In this document: one piece after another, positions 6,783-15,844 of the stretch
How positions within the stretch are numbered: position 1 is the first letter of the stretch
Layout: the number at the start of each line of letters is the position of its first letter
NCBI GenBank assembly: GCA_031262225.1
Contig: JAISIC010000015.1
Location: forward strand, 1 to 42,923
DNA: 42,923 nucleotides
Reading direction: 5' to 3'
Source: Ruminococcus sp.
GTDB taxonomy: Bacteria > Bacillota > Clostridia > Oscillospirales > Ruminococcaceae
Position numbers and translations under genes: made by a program
Notes under the pieces: generated by a model
What the model saw: only the letters and a program-made list of their open reading frames with translations
Database searches by the model: none
Told to the model about the DNA's origin: nothing

Positions 6783-9473
6783 ATGGATAAGTTTCGCCGT
6801 CAGGCAAAGGAAATCGCCGACAAGCTCACCCTGTCTGAAAAGCTTTTCATGCTGACATCAAATTTCCCGGCTTGCGGCAGGCTTTCTATCGGCGAATTTA
6901 ACATCGGAACTGAAGTCGCAAGGGGTTATGTTTCGCATGGTGAGGGAGGAAAGCCCACCGATATTTCAACAGTCTTCCCCCAGCCTATAGGTCTTGCTTC
7001 GACCTTTGACCGCGAACTTCTGACCGAACTCGGCAAAATCGCGGCAGAGGAGCTTCGATACTATTGGCAGGGTTCGGCAGAACGCAAAACGAGGCTTATG
7101 CTCTTCGGTCCGACCGTTGACCTTCTCCGTGATCCCCGTTGGGGCAGAAACGAAGAAGCCTATGGCGAAGACCCCTACCTTTCGGGCGAACAGGCTCTCT
7201 CTTACTGCAAAGGCTTAGTCGGCGACGGCGAATATATGAAAACCGCACCGGGGCTCAAGCATTTTTGTGCCAATAACAACGAGGAAACAAGGGCTTCCGA
7301 CAACGCCGATATCACAATGAAGCTTCTCCATGAATATTACTACGCGCCGTTTAGAAAAATCATCAAGGCAGGCAAAGCCGCAGGGCTGATGGCTGCATAT
7401 AACGAACTCGGCGGCGTTCCCGCCGTCATGAACCCGCACCTTAAAGCGATAGTCAAGGGTGAATGGGGAGCTGATTATGTCGTTTCCGACGGCGGCGACT
7501 TTTCGCAAAATTATCTTAATCACAAGCAGTTTTCCTCCCACGCCGAGGCTTTCGCTTATACCGTCAAAAACGGAACAGATGCTTGTCTTGACAATGCAGA
7601 TATGGTTGCAAACGCCGCTCGCGAAGCTCTCAGACAAGGCTTAATCACCGAAGCTGATATCGACTTAGCAGTAGAAAATACTTTGACTGTCCGTGCGAAA
7701 CTCGGAGAATTTGACCCCGACTGTGAATATAACAAAGCAGAGTTTAAGGTAGATACAAAAGAGTTTCAAGCGACAAACAAACGTGCCGCATATGAACAGG
7801 TCTGTCTGCTTGCAAATGACGGTATGCTTCCGCTGTCAAAAGATAAGAAAATCGCTCTTATCGGTCCTATCGCAGACGAAAACTATAACGACTGGTACAC
7901 GGGCACTGCTTCTTACTATGTTTCGATTAAAGACGGCATGGAAAAAGTCTTCGGCGAAGTTGCCTTTGACAACGGTTATGACCATGTGAAAATCAAATCG
8001 GGCGAAACGCTCATTGACGGTATATATGAGCACCACGACTGGGGTGAAGATAAAATCCACGCCGTTATGACGTTTAAGGATATCGACAGCGGTTTATATC
8101 TTTCCGAAGATGAAGACGGCGTTTATAACCCGACCGCAGTGAAGGTTTATGACTGGTTTACGAAACAGTGGTTCAAGCCGTCATATGACAAAAACACCGA
8201 CAGCTTCACATTCAAGAATGTTTTCGATAAACCGATCGGAATTACTGACGGTAAAATCACGGCGGGGATTTCACGTGATCGCTTCACGCTTCAAACTGTT
8301 TCGACCGGTGCAAAAAGGGCTTCGGATATCGCTTCTAAGGCAGATGTCGCGGTTGTTGTTGTGGGAAACCAGCCTATGCTTCTTGCTCGTGAATGTTACG
8401 ACCGAAAAACTTTAAGACTTCCCGAAAAACAGAAAAAACTTATTCTCGAAACGGTGAAAGCCAATCCCAATACAATCCTTGTTATCTGCTCAAGCTACCC
8501 CTATATTTTAGAGGGGATTGAAAAGCTTGTGAGGGGGATAATCTATACCACCCATGCCGGAGCGGAGCTCGGGAATGCTGTCGCCGATGTCATTGCAGGA
8601 AACTATAACCCTGCCGCACGCTGCCCCCAAACATGGTACAGATACGATGACGACCTTCCGGGGGTAAAGGATTATCGTATAGATAAAAACGAAACTACAT
8701 ATCGGTATTTCAAGGGCGATCCGCTCTTTGCTTTCGGGCACGGACTTTCATATTCAAACTTTACTTATGAAAATTTTGTTGCAGACGGCACGACCTTCAA
8801 AATTGATATAAAAAACATCTCCGATCGTAGCGGAGATGAAGTTGTTCAGCTTTATGCTATAGGAGACTGCAAACGTCTTTGCGGATATGAAAGAGTGAAC
8901 ATAAAAGCCGGAGAGACAAAGACTGTTACAATCAAGGTTGACCCTTCCGATCTCTATGAATATAATCCCGAGACAGAAAAGTTAGCCCTGACCCCGGGCT
9001 TATATACCTTTGCAATAGGGAAAAGCTCGAAGGATTTATGCTGTCAAAAGCAGATAGAGCTGACAGGCGAAGCTGTCAGCCGCGACCTCACACGGCGTAC
9101 CCTTGCCAAAAACTATGACGAGAGCAAAAACACAAAGCTTGCTTTCGACTATAAAAAGAACGACTGGTATGTTTCTGTCGAGGGCGGGCAGGGATGCATA
9201 GACTTTGCAAACACCGACCTTGTCGGGATAACGGCGGTTGAGATTACAGCTTCTGCTCCCAATGCGGCGGTGTCAGCAAGCGTTCAGCTTAAGCTCGAAG
9301 ACAAATATGAAAACTGCGGCGAATGTGAAGTCAAGCCATCCGTTTCTCACACAGACTTTGCCGTTTATAATATCCCTGTAGCAGTACCCGAAAATGCAGA
9401 CCTCACAAGCCTTCGCATTAACCTCGGCGGAATGATGAATATCTACTCAATACAAGTAATCACCAAACTATAA
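6783..9473 (+). CDS. Glycoside hydrolase family 3 (beta-glucosidase/xylosidase type)
   Basis: An 896-aa exo-acting beta-glycosidase. The (beta/alpha)8 domain (about 1-330) contains DPRWGRNEEAYGED (117 on), KHF (159-161, substrate-binding Lys-His) and the nucleophile in VVSDGGDF, Asp236. The alpha/beta sandwich (about 340-660) is interrupted by a beta-rich insert of roughly 120 residues (about 395-520). A fibronectin-III-like domain follows (about 665-760; DEVVQLYAIG), then a further C-terminal region of about 120 residues that looks like a beta-sandwich. No signal peptide is present, so it should act on imported oligosaccharides in the cytoplasm. The sugar ABC transporter at 11887-15835 is a plausible partner. 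Exact specificity cannot be told from sequence. Confidence 0.93.
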   Translation: MDKFRRQAKEIADKLTLSEKLFMLTSNFPACGRLSIGEFNIGTEVARGYVSHGEGGKPTDISTVFPQPIGLASTFDRELLTELGKIAAEELRYYWQGSAERKTRLMLFGPTVDLLRDPRWGRNEEAYGEDPYLSGEQALSYCKGLVGDGEYMKTAPGLKHFCANNNEETRASDNADITMKLLHEYYYAPFRKIIKAGKAAGLMAAYNELGGVPAVMNPHLKAIVKGEWGADYVVSDGGDFSQNYLNHKQFSSHAEAFAYTVKNGTDACLDNADMVANAAREALRQGLITEADIDLAVENTLTVRAKLGEFDPDCEYNKAEFKVDTKEFQATNKRAAYEQVCLLANDGMLPLSKDKKIALIGPIADENYNDWYTGTASYYVSIKDGMEKVFGEVAFDNGYDHVKIKSGETLIDGIYEHHDWGEDKIHAVMTFKDIDSGLYLSEDEDGVYNPTAVKVYDWFTKQWFKPSYDKNTDSFTFKNVFDKPIGITDGKITAGISRDRFTLQTVSTGAKRASDIASKADVAVVVVGNQPMLLARECYDRKTLRLPEKQKKLILETVKANPNTILVICSSYPYILEGIEKLVRGIIYTTHAGAELGNAVADVIAGNYNPAARCPQTWYRYDDDLPGVKDYRIDKNETTYRYFKGDPLFAFGHGLSYSNFTYENFVADGTTFKIDIKNISDRSGDEVVQLYAIGDCKRLCGYERVNIKAGETKTVTIKVDPSDLYEYNPETEKLALTPGLYTFAIGKSSKDLCCQKQIELTGEAVSRDLTRRTLAKNYDESKNTKLAFDYKKNDWYVSVEGGQGCIDFANTDLVGITAVEITASAPNAAVSASVQLKLEDKYENCGECEVKPSVSHTDFAVYNIPVAVPENADLTSLRINLGGMMNIYSIQVITKL

Positions 9474-9490
9474 AGTCTTTGGAAAGGGGT

Positions 9491-9527
9491 TTGGGGAAGA
9501 ACCTTTCTTCAGAAAGGTTTTCCCCAA
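9491..9527. repeat. Long imperfect palindrome between GH3 and lysR
   Basis: Arms 9491-9507 and 9512-9527 (TTGGGGAAgAACCTTTC against GAAAGGTTTTCCCCAA) form a 16-bp stem with one bulged G and a four-base loop. No T-run follows, so it is not an ordinary terminator. It resembles dispersed palindromic elements seen between genes in clostridial genomes; one copy only is found in this window. Confidence 0.7.
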
Positions 9528-9535
9528 CGCGTCCT

Positions 9536-10432
9536 ATGATTTCTGAATCGAACTTAAACAGGTACCGTCTGTTCTGTGCGGTTGCCGAAGCGGGGAGCAT
9601 CTCGGCGGCGGCGGAGCGTAATTTCATAAGCCAACCGGCGATATCAAAGGCGATATCGAAGATGGAAGATTCACTTTCAACTGCGCTTTTCTTTCGTAAC
9701 CACAACGGCGTTTCGCTCACGCCGGAAGGACAGACTTTATATGAAGAACTTCGCAACGCTTTTGATATTATAAAAAACGGAGAGGAACGTCTTCGCGTCA
9801 TCAACGAAAAGGGGATAGGGCACCTCAGGCTCGGTGCTTCGGGGGTGCTTGCGAAAAATGTCCTCATGCCCTATCTCAAAAGGTTTGTTTCGGAAAACCC
9901 CCATGTCAATATCACAATTGAGTGCAAAAGCTCGTCGCAGATAGCACGAATTTTGTCGGACGGCGGCATTGACATTGCCTTGATGGTGAAACCTATCACC
10001 GTTTCGGATATCGACTGCAAGGTTATCGGGCAGATTCACGATGCATTTGTCTGCACACGCGAATATCGCGACAACCTCAACAGAGGCAATCAAAACAGTC
10101 AGCTTAAATTCTGGAACGATGCCAATATCATGCTGATGGACACCTCAAACGCTTCGCGAATCCACATTGAAAAATACTTCAAGGACGAGGGGATCACCCC
10201 GCAGAAAATCCTTGAAGTAACGACGATGGATATGCTCATTGAGTTTGCAAAAATCGGTATCGGCGTTGCCTGTGTGATTGAAGAGTTTGTGGAAAAAGAA
10301 CTTGAAAGCGGTGAGCTTATAAAGATACCGCTTTCAAAACCGGTGCCCGGGCGTGATATTATGTTTGCTACCGCAAAATACGCCAAAATCACAAATTCAA
10401 TGCAAAAATTTATTAATATGTATTCAAAATAA
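9536..10432 (+). CDS. LysR-family transcriptional regulator
   Basis: A 298-aa DNA-binding regulator with an N-terminal winged helix-turn-helix (about 4-62; NRYRLFCAVAEAGSISAAAE, then SQPAISKAISKMEDSL) and a C-terminal periplasmic-binding-type effector domain (about 88-298). I start at 9536 because the family begins a few residues before the helix, and an upstream start at 9479 would translate the palindrome at 9491-9527 into an atypical N-terminus. No clear Shine-Dalgarno sequence precedes this ATG. Targets are unknown; LysR proteins often regulate the divergent neighbour, but here the neighbour is co-directional (GH3). Confidence 0.92.
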   Translation: MISESNLNRYRLFCAVAEAGSISAAAERNFISQPAISKAISKMEDSLSTALFFRNHNGVSLTPEGQTLYEELRNAFDIIKNGEERLRVINEKGIGHLRLGASGVLAKNVLMPYLKRFVSENPHVNITIECKSSSQIARILSDGGIDIALMVKPITVSDIDCKVIGQIHDAFVCTREYRDNLNRGNQNSQLKFWNDANIMLMDTSNASRIHIEKYFKDEGITPQKILEVTTMDMLIEFAKIGIGVACVIEEFVEKELESGELIKIPLSKPVPGRDIMFATAKYAKITNSMQKFINMYSK

Positions 10433-10438
10433 ATGTAG

Positions 10439-10466
10439 GGGCGATGTTTCATCGCCCGCATTTTTT
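10439..10466. terminator. Rho-independent terminator between lysR and the GH18 gene
   Basis: GGGCGATG (10439-10446), loop TTT, CATCGCCC (10450-10457), then GCA and six T (10461-10466). It ends lysR and its T-run touches the stop of the convergent gene. The stem sits in a TGTAGGGGCGATG context that resembles a palindrome common between genes in Firmicutes. Confidence 0.85.
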
Positions 10467-11742
10467 ATAATTTGATTATATTATAAAATCCATCTAAATA
10501 TAAATAGTTCTGATTAAACGGGTACATCAAAGACCAGTACCCTATGCCGTAGATGCGTTTTAGTTCGGCAAGTGAAAACTTTTCGCGAACGCTTCGCACA
10601 TCTTCAAACCACACAACGTGTGATTCTCGGGCGGCATTATTATAATAATAAAAAGGCGAGCGGGAGTCGGTGTCGAAGATTATATCGGTGCCGACCTGCC
10701 CTGCCCTCTCTGCGGCGGTTACGTTTGAAAGCGTTTCCGCCATTGTTTCGTTTTGGACAAAGGGAAGCTTCCAGTCATAACCGTAGTTAGGAATACCGAG
10801 GATTATTTTTGATGCGGGAATTTCGGTGAGGGCATATTCAAGGACGCTTCGCACCTGCGGGAGCGGAGCAACAGCCATCGGCGGACCGTATTTATATCCC
10901 CATTCGTATGTCATGAGGAAAACCGTGTCGGCATACTCCCCGATTGCCCTGTAGTCGTGTGCTTCGTATAATACCCCGGGCTGGTCTGCATATAATTTCG
11001 GTGCCACCGCGACATTAAGAATAAGCCCCCTTGCATGGCAAGCATCGGCGGCACGGCGAACAAAGCGGATAAACCCCTCTTTGCTGCCCGGCGGAACATA
11101 TTCCATGTCTATATCAAGACCGTCCGCACCCTTTTCGATGATTATATTCACCATGCGGTCAATCACCCTGTCGGTGAAAGCGGGTTCTGACAATAAAAAT
11201 TCGGTGTAAGGGTTGTCAAACATACCTGAATCGGTGATGGTTGTGAGCGAGAGGAGCACCAAAACGCCGCGAAGGTGTGCCTGTTCGATTATATATGCGT
11301 CCTCAACCTGTGTTATATTCCCCGAGCCGTCAAACCCATAGCCGAAAACCGCGATATAGGTCAAATAAGGCAGGGCGGTGAGGAGCACATTTTTATCAAT
11401 ATAATTATATGTATAGCCATAAACGGCAAGAGAATAGGATTTCGTCTCACCGTATGAAAGAGCAATTGTCTCCCCGGGGATGGGCGCCCTCGTCGCAAGT
11501 GCGGGGTTCATCTGCAAAAGGGTTGTCACTTCAATTCCGTTTCGAGCCGCAATCGCGTATATATCGTCCCCGAACCGCACCGTGTCAGCGGCAGTCGGTT
11601 TTGCAATAAGCAGTGCCTGCCCGATTGAAATTGCGGACGGATCGGAAAGGTTATTGTCAGACATGATTTTTTCAATCGGGATATTATAAAGTCTTGACAG
11701 CTCCGATAATGTGTCACCCGATTCTACAACATGAATCTGCAT
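10465..11742 (-). CDS. LysM-GH18 spore-cortex-type N-acetylglucosaminidase (YaaH/SleL-like)
   Basis: A 425-aa protein with two N-terminal LysM repeats (about 2-47 and 54-96) that bind peptidoglycan glycan, followed by a GH18 barrel (about 103-425). The chitinase-type signature DGLDIDMEY (207-215) is intact, with Glu214 as the expected acid/base. This architecture is that of YaaH/SleL/YdhD enzymes, which cleave cortex muramic-delta-lactam peptidoglycan during germination; that supports a spore-forming host. There is no signal peptide, as in other forespore or coat-targeted members. It is divergent from the sugar transporter operon with its own short AT-rich upstream region. Confidence 0.9.
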   Translation of the reverse strand: MQIHVVESGDTLSELSRLYNIPIEKIMSDNNLSDPSAISIGQALLIAKPTAADTVRFGDDIYAIAARNGIEVTTLLQMNPALATRAPIPGETIALSYGETKSYSLAVYGYTYNYIDKNVLLTALPYLTYIAVFGYGFDGSGNITQVEDAYIIEQAHLRGVLVLLSLTTITDSGMFDNPYTEFLLSEPAFTDRVIDRMVNIIIEKGADGLDIDMEYVPPGSKEGFIRFVRRAADACHARGLILNVAVAPKLYADQPGVLYEAHDYRAIGEYADTVFLMTYEWGYKYGPPMAVAPLPQVRSVLEYALTEIPASKIILGIPNYGYDWKLPFVQNETMAETLSNVTAAERAGQVGTDIIFDTDSRSPFYYYNNAARESHVVWFEDVRSVREKFSLAELKRIYGIGYWSLMYPFNQNYLYLDGFYNIIKL

Positions 11743-11814
11743 ATTTCACCATAATCCTTCTAATTATTATAATAAAATATATGCAAATTATATAAAAAAA
11801 ATTCAATTTTTCAC

Positions 11815-11843
11815 TTGACTTTCTTAATAAATTGTAGTATTAT
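11815..11843 (+). promoter_or_regulatory. Sigma-A promoter of the sugar ABC transporter operon
   Basis: TTGACT (11815-11820), 17-base spacer, TATTAT (11838-11843); the ATG is 43 bases further. No clear cre box or other operator is visible nearby. Confidence 0.75.
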
Positions 11844-11886
11844 AAATATGGAACATATTAATCCACTATTTGGGAGGAAAGAATCA

Positions 11887-12969
11887 ATGAAGATCGCAAC
11901 CTTAAGGCGCATTGCTGTAGCTTTGGTAGTTACACTTGTATGCCTTACCCTCGCATCCTGTACAGGCGGTACTAGCACCGGCGGCAAAACATTGGTTGGT
12001 ATATCTATGCCGACAAAATCCATTCAGCGTTGGGAAACCGACGGCGAAAACATGAGAAAAGGCTTTGAAGACGCCGGCTATGCAACTATGGTTGAGTTTG
12101 CAAATGACGACACAGCACAACAGGTTTCTCAGCTCGAAAACATGATCAACAAGGGCTGTAAGGCTATCGTTGTTGCGGCTGTTGACTCTGTTTCGCTTTC
12201 TTCTGTTCTGGAACAGGCAAAGAACAAGGGTATTTTCATCATCAGCTATGACAGACTTCTTACCGATACACCCAACGTTGACTTTTATGTTACATTCAAC
12301 AATAAAAAAGTCGGTTCAGAAATGGCTTTGTATGTTGAAAAAACACTTGACCTTGCAAATGCGGCAGGTCCCATTAACATGGAGATTTCCTCCGGTCCTC
12401 CTTCCGACAATAACGCAGGACTTATCTACGGCGGTATGATGGAAGTTTTACAGCCCTATATCGACAGCGGCGTTGTGGTTATCCCCTCCGGGCAGACAAC
12501 CGCTGAACAGACTGCAATCGATAACTGGGAGCTTGCAAACAGCCAAACACGTATGGAAAACCTCTTAAACGGCTTCTATACAGATAAGAAAATCAATATC
12601 GCTATCTGTGCAAATGACACAACAGGCAGAGGTGCTGCTAACGCTATCATCGCTGCAGGTTACACACCGGGTGCGGCAGATTATCCCATCATCACAGGTC
12701 AGGACTGTGAAACCGCTTCCGTTCAGTACATCATCGACGGCAAACAGGGTATGTCTATCTTCAAAGATACAAGAACTCTGGGCGACCAAGCTATAAAGGC
12801 TACTATCTCCCTCCTTAACGGCACAGCACCTGATCAAAACGACGTTTCCAACAACAAGGTATTCGACGTTCCGACCTATAACTGTGACCTTATCGCAGTT
12901 ACAAAGGACAACTACAAGGAAGTTCTTGTTGACGGCGGCTACTACACCCTCGCAGACCTCGGATTATAA
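11887..12969 (+). CDS. Sugar ABC transporter substrate-binding lipoprotein (ChvE type)
   Basis: A 360-aa extracellular binding lipoprotein: signal peptide with lipobox LASC (Cys25), then a type-I periplasmic-binding fold starting VGISMPTKSIQRWETDGENM. Features such as CKAIVVAAVDS, ISYDRLL and ICANDTTGRGA resemble the ChvE/multiple-sugar (xylose, galactose, glucose) binding group. The start at 11887 has GGGAGGAAAG upstream and makes a proper signal peptide; the longer reading from 11815 begins in the -35 box. A stem-loop follows the gene, probably favouring more binding protein than ATPase. The sugar cannot be fixed from sequence. Confidence 0.92.
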   Translation: MKIATLRRIAVALVVTLVCLTLASCTGGTSTGGKTLVGISMPTKSIQRWETDGENMRKGFEDAGYATMVEFANDDTAQQVSQLENMINKGCKAIVVAAVDSVSLSSVLEQAKNKGIFIISYDRLLTDTPNVDFYVTFNNKKVGSEMALYVEKTLDLANAAGPINMEISSGPPSDNNAGLIYGGMMEVLQPYIDSGVVVIPSGQTTAEQTAIDNWELANSQTRMENLLNGFYTDKKINIAICANDTTGRGAANAIIAAGYTPGAADYPIITGQDCETASVQYIIDGKQGMSIFKDTRTLGDQAIKATISLLNGTAPDQNDVSNNKVFDVPTYNCDLIAVTKDNYKEVLVDGGYYTLADLGL

Positions 12970-12985
12970 TTTAATATTGACAAAA

Positions 12986-13037
12986 GCAGCGGAGGGGGTG
13001 CCTTCCTACTGAATGTGGGAAGGCTCTCTCACGCTGC
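12986..13037 (+). promoter_or_regulatory. Intercistronic stem-loop between binding protein and ATPase genes
   Basis: Outer arms GCAGCG/CGCTGC (12986-12991 and 13032-13037) and an inner stem GCCTTCC/GGAAGGC enclose an 11-base loop. No T-run follows, so it is more likely an mRNA-stabilising or partial attenuation structure than a full terminator. Confidence 0.65.
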
Positions 13038-13066
13038 CCGCGTCATATATTTTCTTTGGAGAAGTT

Positions 13067-14611
13067 ATGCCGAAAGTTTTACTTGAAATGAAAAATATCA
13101 TAAAAGAGTTTTCTGGGGTCAGAGCTCTTGATAACGTTTCTTTGTCGGTTCGTGAGGGCGAAATTCATGCCCTTTGCGGCGAGAACGGAGCAGGAAAATC
13201 CACCCTCATGAACGTCCTTTCCGGGGTTATCCCCCACGGGGATTATGAGGGAGAGATACTCTTTGACGGTAACCCCTGTTCATTCAAAAACATCCGCGAT
13301 TCCGAAAAACAAGGCATCGTCATAATCCATCAGGAACTTGCGATGATCCCCTTCTTTTCCATCGCCGAAAATATGTTTTTGGGGAATGAAAGAGGTACAA
13401 AGTTTAATATAGACTGGGACAAGACCAACAAGGATGCGGCGGAAAAGCTCAAAGTTGTCGGACTGCATGAAAGCCCTTACACCCTCGTTAAGGATATCGG
13501 CGTGGGCAAACAACAGCTTTGTGAAATTGCAAAAGCACTTTCAAAAGAGGTCAGACTTTTAATACTGGACGAGCCCACCGCTTCGCTTAATGAAAATGAT
13601 TCAAAAAATCTTTTGGATCTGCTCTTAAAACTCAAAGAAGAGGGCGTAACTTCGATAATCATATCGCACAAGATAAATGAGCTTGCATATGTCGCCGACA
13701 CGGTTACGGTAATCCGCGACGGGCAGACAATCGAGACCATCGACAAGGATTCACCCGACTTCAACGAAGATCGTATTATAAAGGATATGGTAGGGCGTGA
13801 GCTCACAAACCGATATCCCGTTCACGAGGCGAGAACCCCGGGCGAGCCGGTACTCGAACTTGAAAACTGGACTGTTTTTCACCCGCTTTTTGCAGGGCGA
13901 AAGGTTGTCGATAACGCATCAATAACCGTTCGCAAAGGCGAGGTTGTCGGCATTGCAGGGCTTATCGGTGCGGGACGGACAGAGCTTGCCATGAGTGCAT
14001 TCGGCAAAAGCTATGGGGTCCAAATTTCCGGGACACTCAAGATCGGCGGCAAGGTAGAAAATTTGCATAACGTTTCCGAAGCGATAGATGCCGGGCTTGC
14101 GTATGTGACAGAGGACAGAAAAGGCAACGGGCTGGTGCTCTCCGAATCCATCGCGATAAACACCACCATGGCGAAGATGAGCAAGGTTTCAAACCACGGC
14201 GTTATTGACAAGGACAAAGAGCTTGAAGTTGCGGAAGATTATCGAAAGCTTCTGCGAACCAAGGCAAACAGCGTTTCCGACCCTGTGATATCGCTTTCGG
14301 GCGGCAACCAACAAAAGGTGCTGCTGTCAAAATGGATGTTCGCCGATCCCGATATTCTCATTCTTGACGAACCCACAAGAGGTATTGACGTCGGAGCGAA
14401 GTATGAAATATATCTGTCGATTAATGAACTTATCAAGGCGGGAAAAAGTGTGCTTGTGATATCCTCAGATATGTCGGAATTACTGGGTGTAACCGATCGG
14501 ATATATGTCATGAACGAAGGACGTATTGTCGGGGAGCTTTCACAGAAGGAAGCGACGCAAGAAAAGATAATGGCGATGATTATAAAATCTGATAGTGAAA
14601 TGGCGGGATAG
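13067..14611 (+). CDS. Sugar ABC transporter double ATP-binding protein
   Basis: A 514-aa cytoplasmic ATPase with two fused nucleotide-binding domains, as in XylG/MglA/GguA. NBD1 has GENGAGKST near residue 40, IGVGKQQLCEIAKAL and LLILDEPTASL; NBD2 has GLIGAGRTEL near residue 300, SLSGGNQQKVLLSKW and ILILDEPTRGIDVGAKYEIY, all typical of the carbohydrate CUT2 family. The GGAGAAG site fixes the ATG at 13067; the longer frame from 13013 runs through the stem-loop. The stop is directly adjacent to the permease start, so coupled translation is likely. Confidence 0.94.
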   Translation: MPKVLLEMKNIIKEFSGVRALDNVSLSVREGEIHALCGENGAGKSTLMNVLSGVIPHGDYEGEILFDGNPCSFKNIRDSEKQGIVIIHQELAMIPFFSIAENMFLGNERGTKFNIDWDKTNKDAAEKLKVVGLHESPYTLVKDIGVGKQQLCEIAKALSKEVRLLILDEPTASLNENDSKNLLDLLLKLKEEGVTSIIISHKINELAYVADTVTVIRDGQTIETIDKDSPDFNEDRIIKDMVGRELTNRYPVHEARTPGEPVLELENWTVFHPLFAGRKVVDNASITVRKGEVVGIAGLIGAGRTELAMSAFGKSYGVQISGTLKIGGKVENLHNVSEAIDAGLAYVTEDRKGNGLVLSESIAINTTMAKMSKVSNHGVIDKDKELEVAEDYRKLLRTKANSVSDPVISLSGGNQQKVLLSKWMFADPDILILDEPTRGIDVGAKYEIYLSINELIKAGKSVLVISSDMSELLGVTDRIYVMNEGRIVGELSQKEATQEKIMAMIIKSDSEMAG

Positions 14612-15835
14612 ATGATGGATGGCGTAAATACAAATAAAGCTCCTAAAAACACGTTAGCAAATATCGGGAACATGGCAAAGAAAAACACCATGCTTATTGT
14701 GCTTGCTCTTGTTATTATATTTTTCACCGTCGGCACAGACGGCATAATCCTAAATCCCGGCAACATAACCTCGCTTATCATGCAGACAAGCTATGTTATT
14801 GTTCTTGCCGTGGGAATGTTAATGTGTATCCTCACCGGCGGTAATATCGACCTTTCTGTCGGCTCGGTTTTAGCCCTTGTGAGCGTTATCGCCGCGAAAC
14901 TGCTTGTCGAAGTGAAGATGAATGTATTTCTTGTTATTATCATTGCACTGCTGTTGGGCGGTCTGATCGGTGCTTTCCACGGCTTTTGGATTGCCTATAT
15001 CCGCATTCCGGCGTTTATTGTCACCCTTGCCGGAATGATGCTGTGGCGAGGGCTTCAGCTTGTTATCTCCGACGCTAAGGCGATTGCAGTAACGTCTGAT
15101 AAAAACCCGCTTTTCACAAGCATATTCAACAGCTTCATCCCGAATATAAAGGTAACACTTTTCGGAATAACCTTTGATATCGTCTGTATGATTATCAGCA
15201 TTTTAGCGGCGGCGGCGATTGTTTTCCTCATGACCCGTTCGAGAGCTACCCGCAAATCAAAGGGCTTTGAAGTCGCTTCAAAGGGCATTCATATCTTCAA
15301 ATGCGTGCTTATTTCCGCGGTTATATTATTCTTCACCTTCCTGCTTTCCGAAGACCGCGGCTTCCCGTTCATGCTCATAATCCTTGCGGTAATTTTGGTG
15401 GGTTATTCTTACTTCACATCAAAAACCGTCCCCGGGCGTTATCTTTATGCTGTCGGCTCGAACGAGAAGGCGGCGAAGATGAGCGGCGTTGACACAAATA
15501 AGATTTTATTCGGTGCATATACAAACATGGGCGTGCTCTCGGCAGTTGCCGCTTTAATATGCGTTGCAAGATTTGCATCCGCACAGCCTACAGCGGGCGA
15601 AGGTTACGAGATGGACGCGATTGCATCCTGCTTTATAGGCGGAGCTTCCGCATATGGCGGAACCGGCACCGTTATAGGAGCTCTCGTCGGGGCACTATTC
15701 ATGGGTGTGCTCAATAACGGTATGAGCATGATGGGTATCGACACCAACGCACAAAGGGTGGTAAAAGGATTGGTGCTATTAGCGGCGGTATTATTTGATA
15801 TCTTATCGCAAAAACGAAGGAAAGCTCTCGCATAA
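14612..15835 (+). CDS. Sugar ABC transporter permease (CUT2, GguB/MmsB type)
   Basis: A 407-aa polytopic membrane protein of about ten helices, the homodimeric channel of the transporter. CUT2 signatures include GGNIDLSVGSVLALV in the first third and GEGYEMDAIASCFIGGASAYGG followed by GTVIGALVGALFMGVLNNGM near the end, where the ATPase-coupling loop is expected. Length (slightly over 400) fits GguB/MmsB/XylH rather than the shorter RbsC. It begins at the base after the ATPase stop. A second ATG immediately follows the first. Confidence 0.93.
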   Translation: MMDGVNTNKAPKNTLANIGNMAKKNTMLIVLALVIIFFTVGTDGIILNPGNITSLIMQTSYVIVLAVGMLMCILTGGNIDLSVGSVLALVSVIAAKLLVEVKMNVFLVIIIALLLGGLIGAFHGFWIAYIRIPAFIVTLAGMMLWRGLQLVISDAKAIAVTSDKNPLFTSIFNSFIPNIKVTLFGITFDIVCMIISILAAAAIVFLMTRSRATRKSKGFEVASKGIHIFKCVLISAVILFFTFLLSEDRGFPFMLIILAVILVGYSYFTSKTVPGRYLYAVGSNEKAAKMSGVDTNKILFGAYTNMGVLSAVAALICVARFASAQPTAGEGYEMDAIASCFIGGASAYGGTGTVIGALVGALFMGVLNNGMSMMGIDTNAQRVVKGLVLLAAVLFDILSQKRRKALA

Positions 15836-15844
15836 GGACAAAAC

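Noticed and set aside
8267-8282. CACGTG core resembling a parS site
   Set aside because: Only 10 of 16 positions match TGTTTCACGTGAAACA, and it lies inside the GH3 coding sequence.
9479-9535. Upstream start of the LysR gene at 9479
   Set aside because: It would translate the palindrome and add 19 residues not typical of the family.
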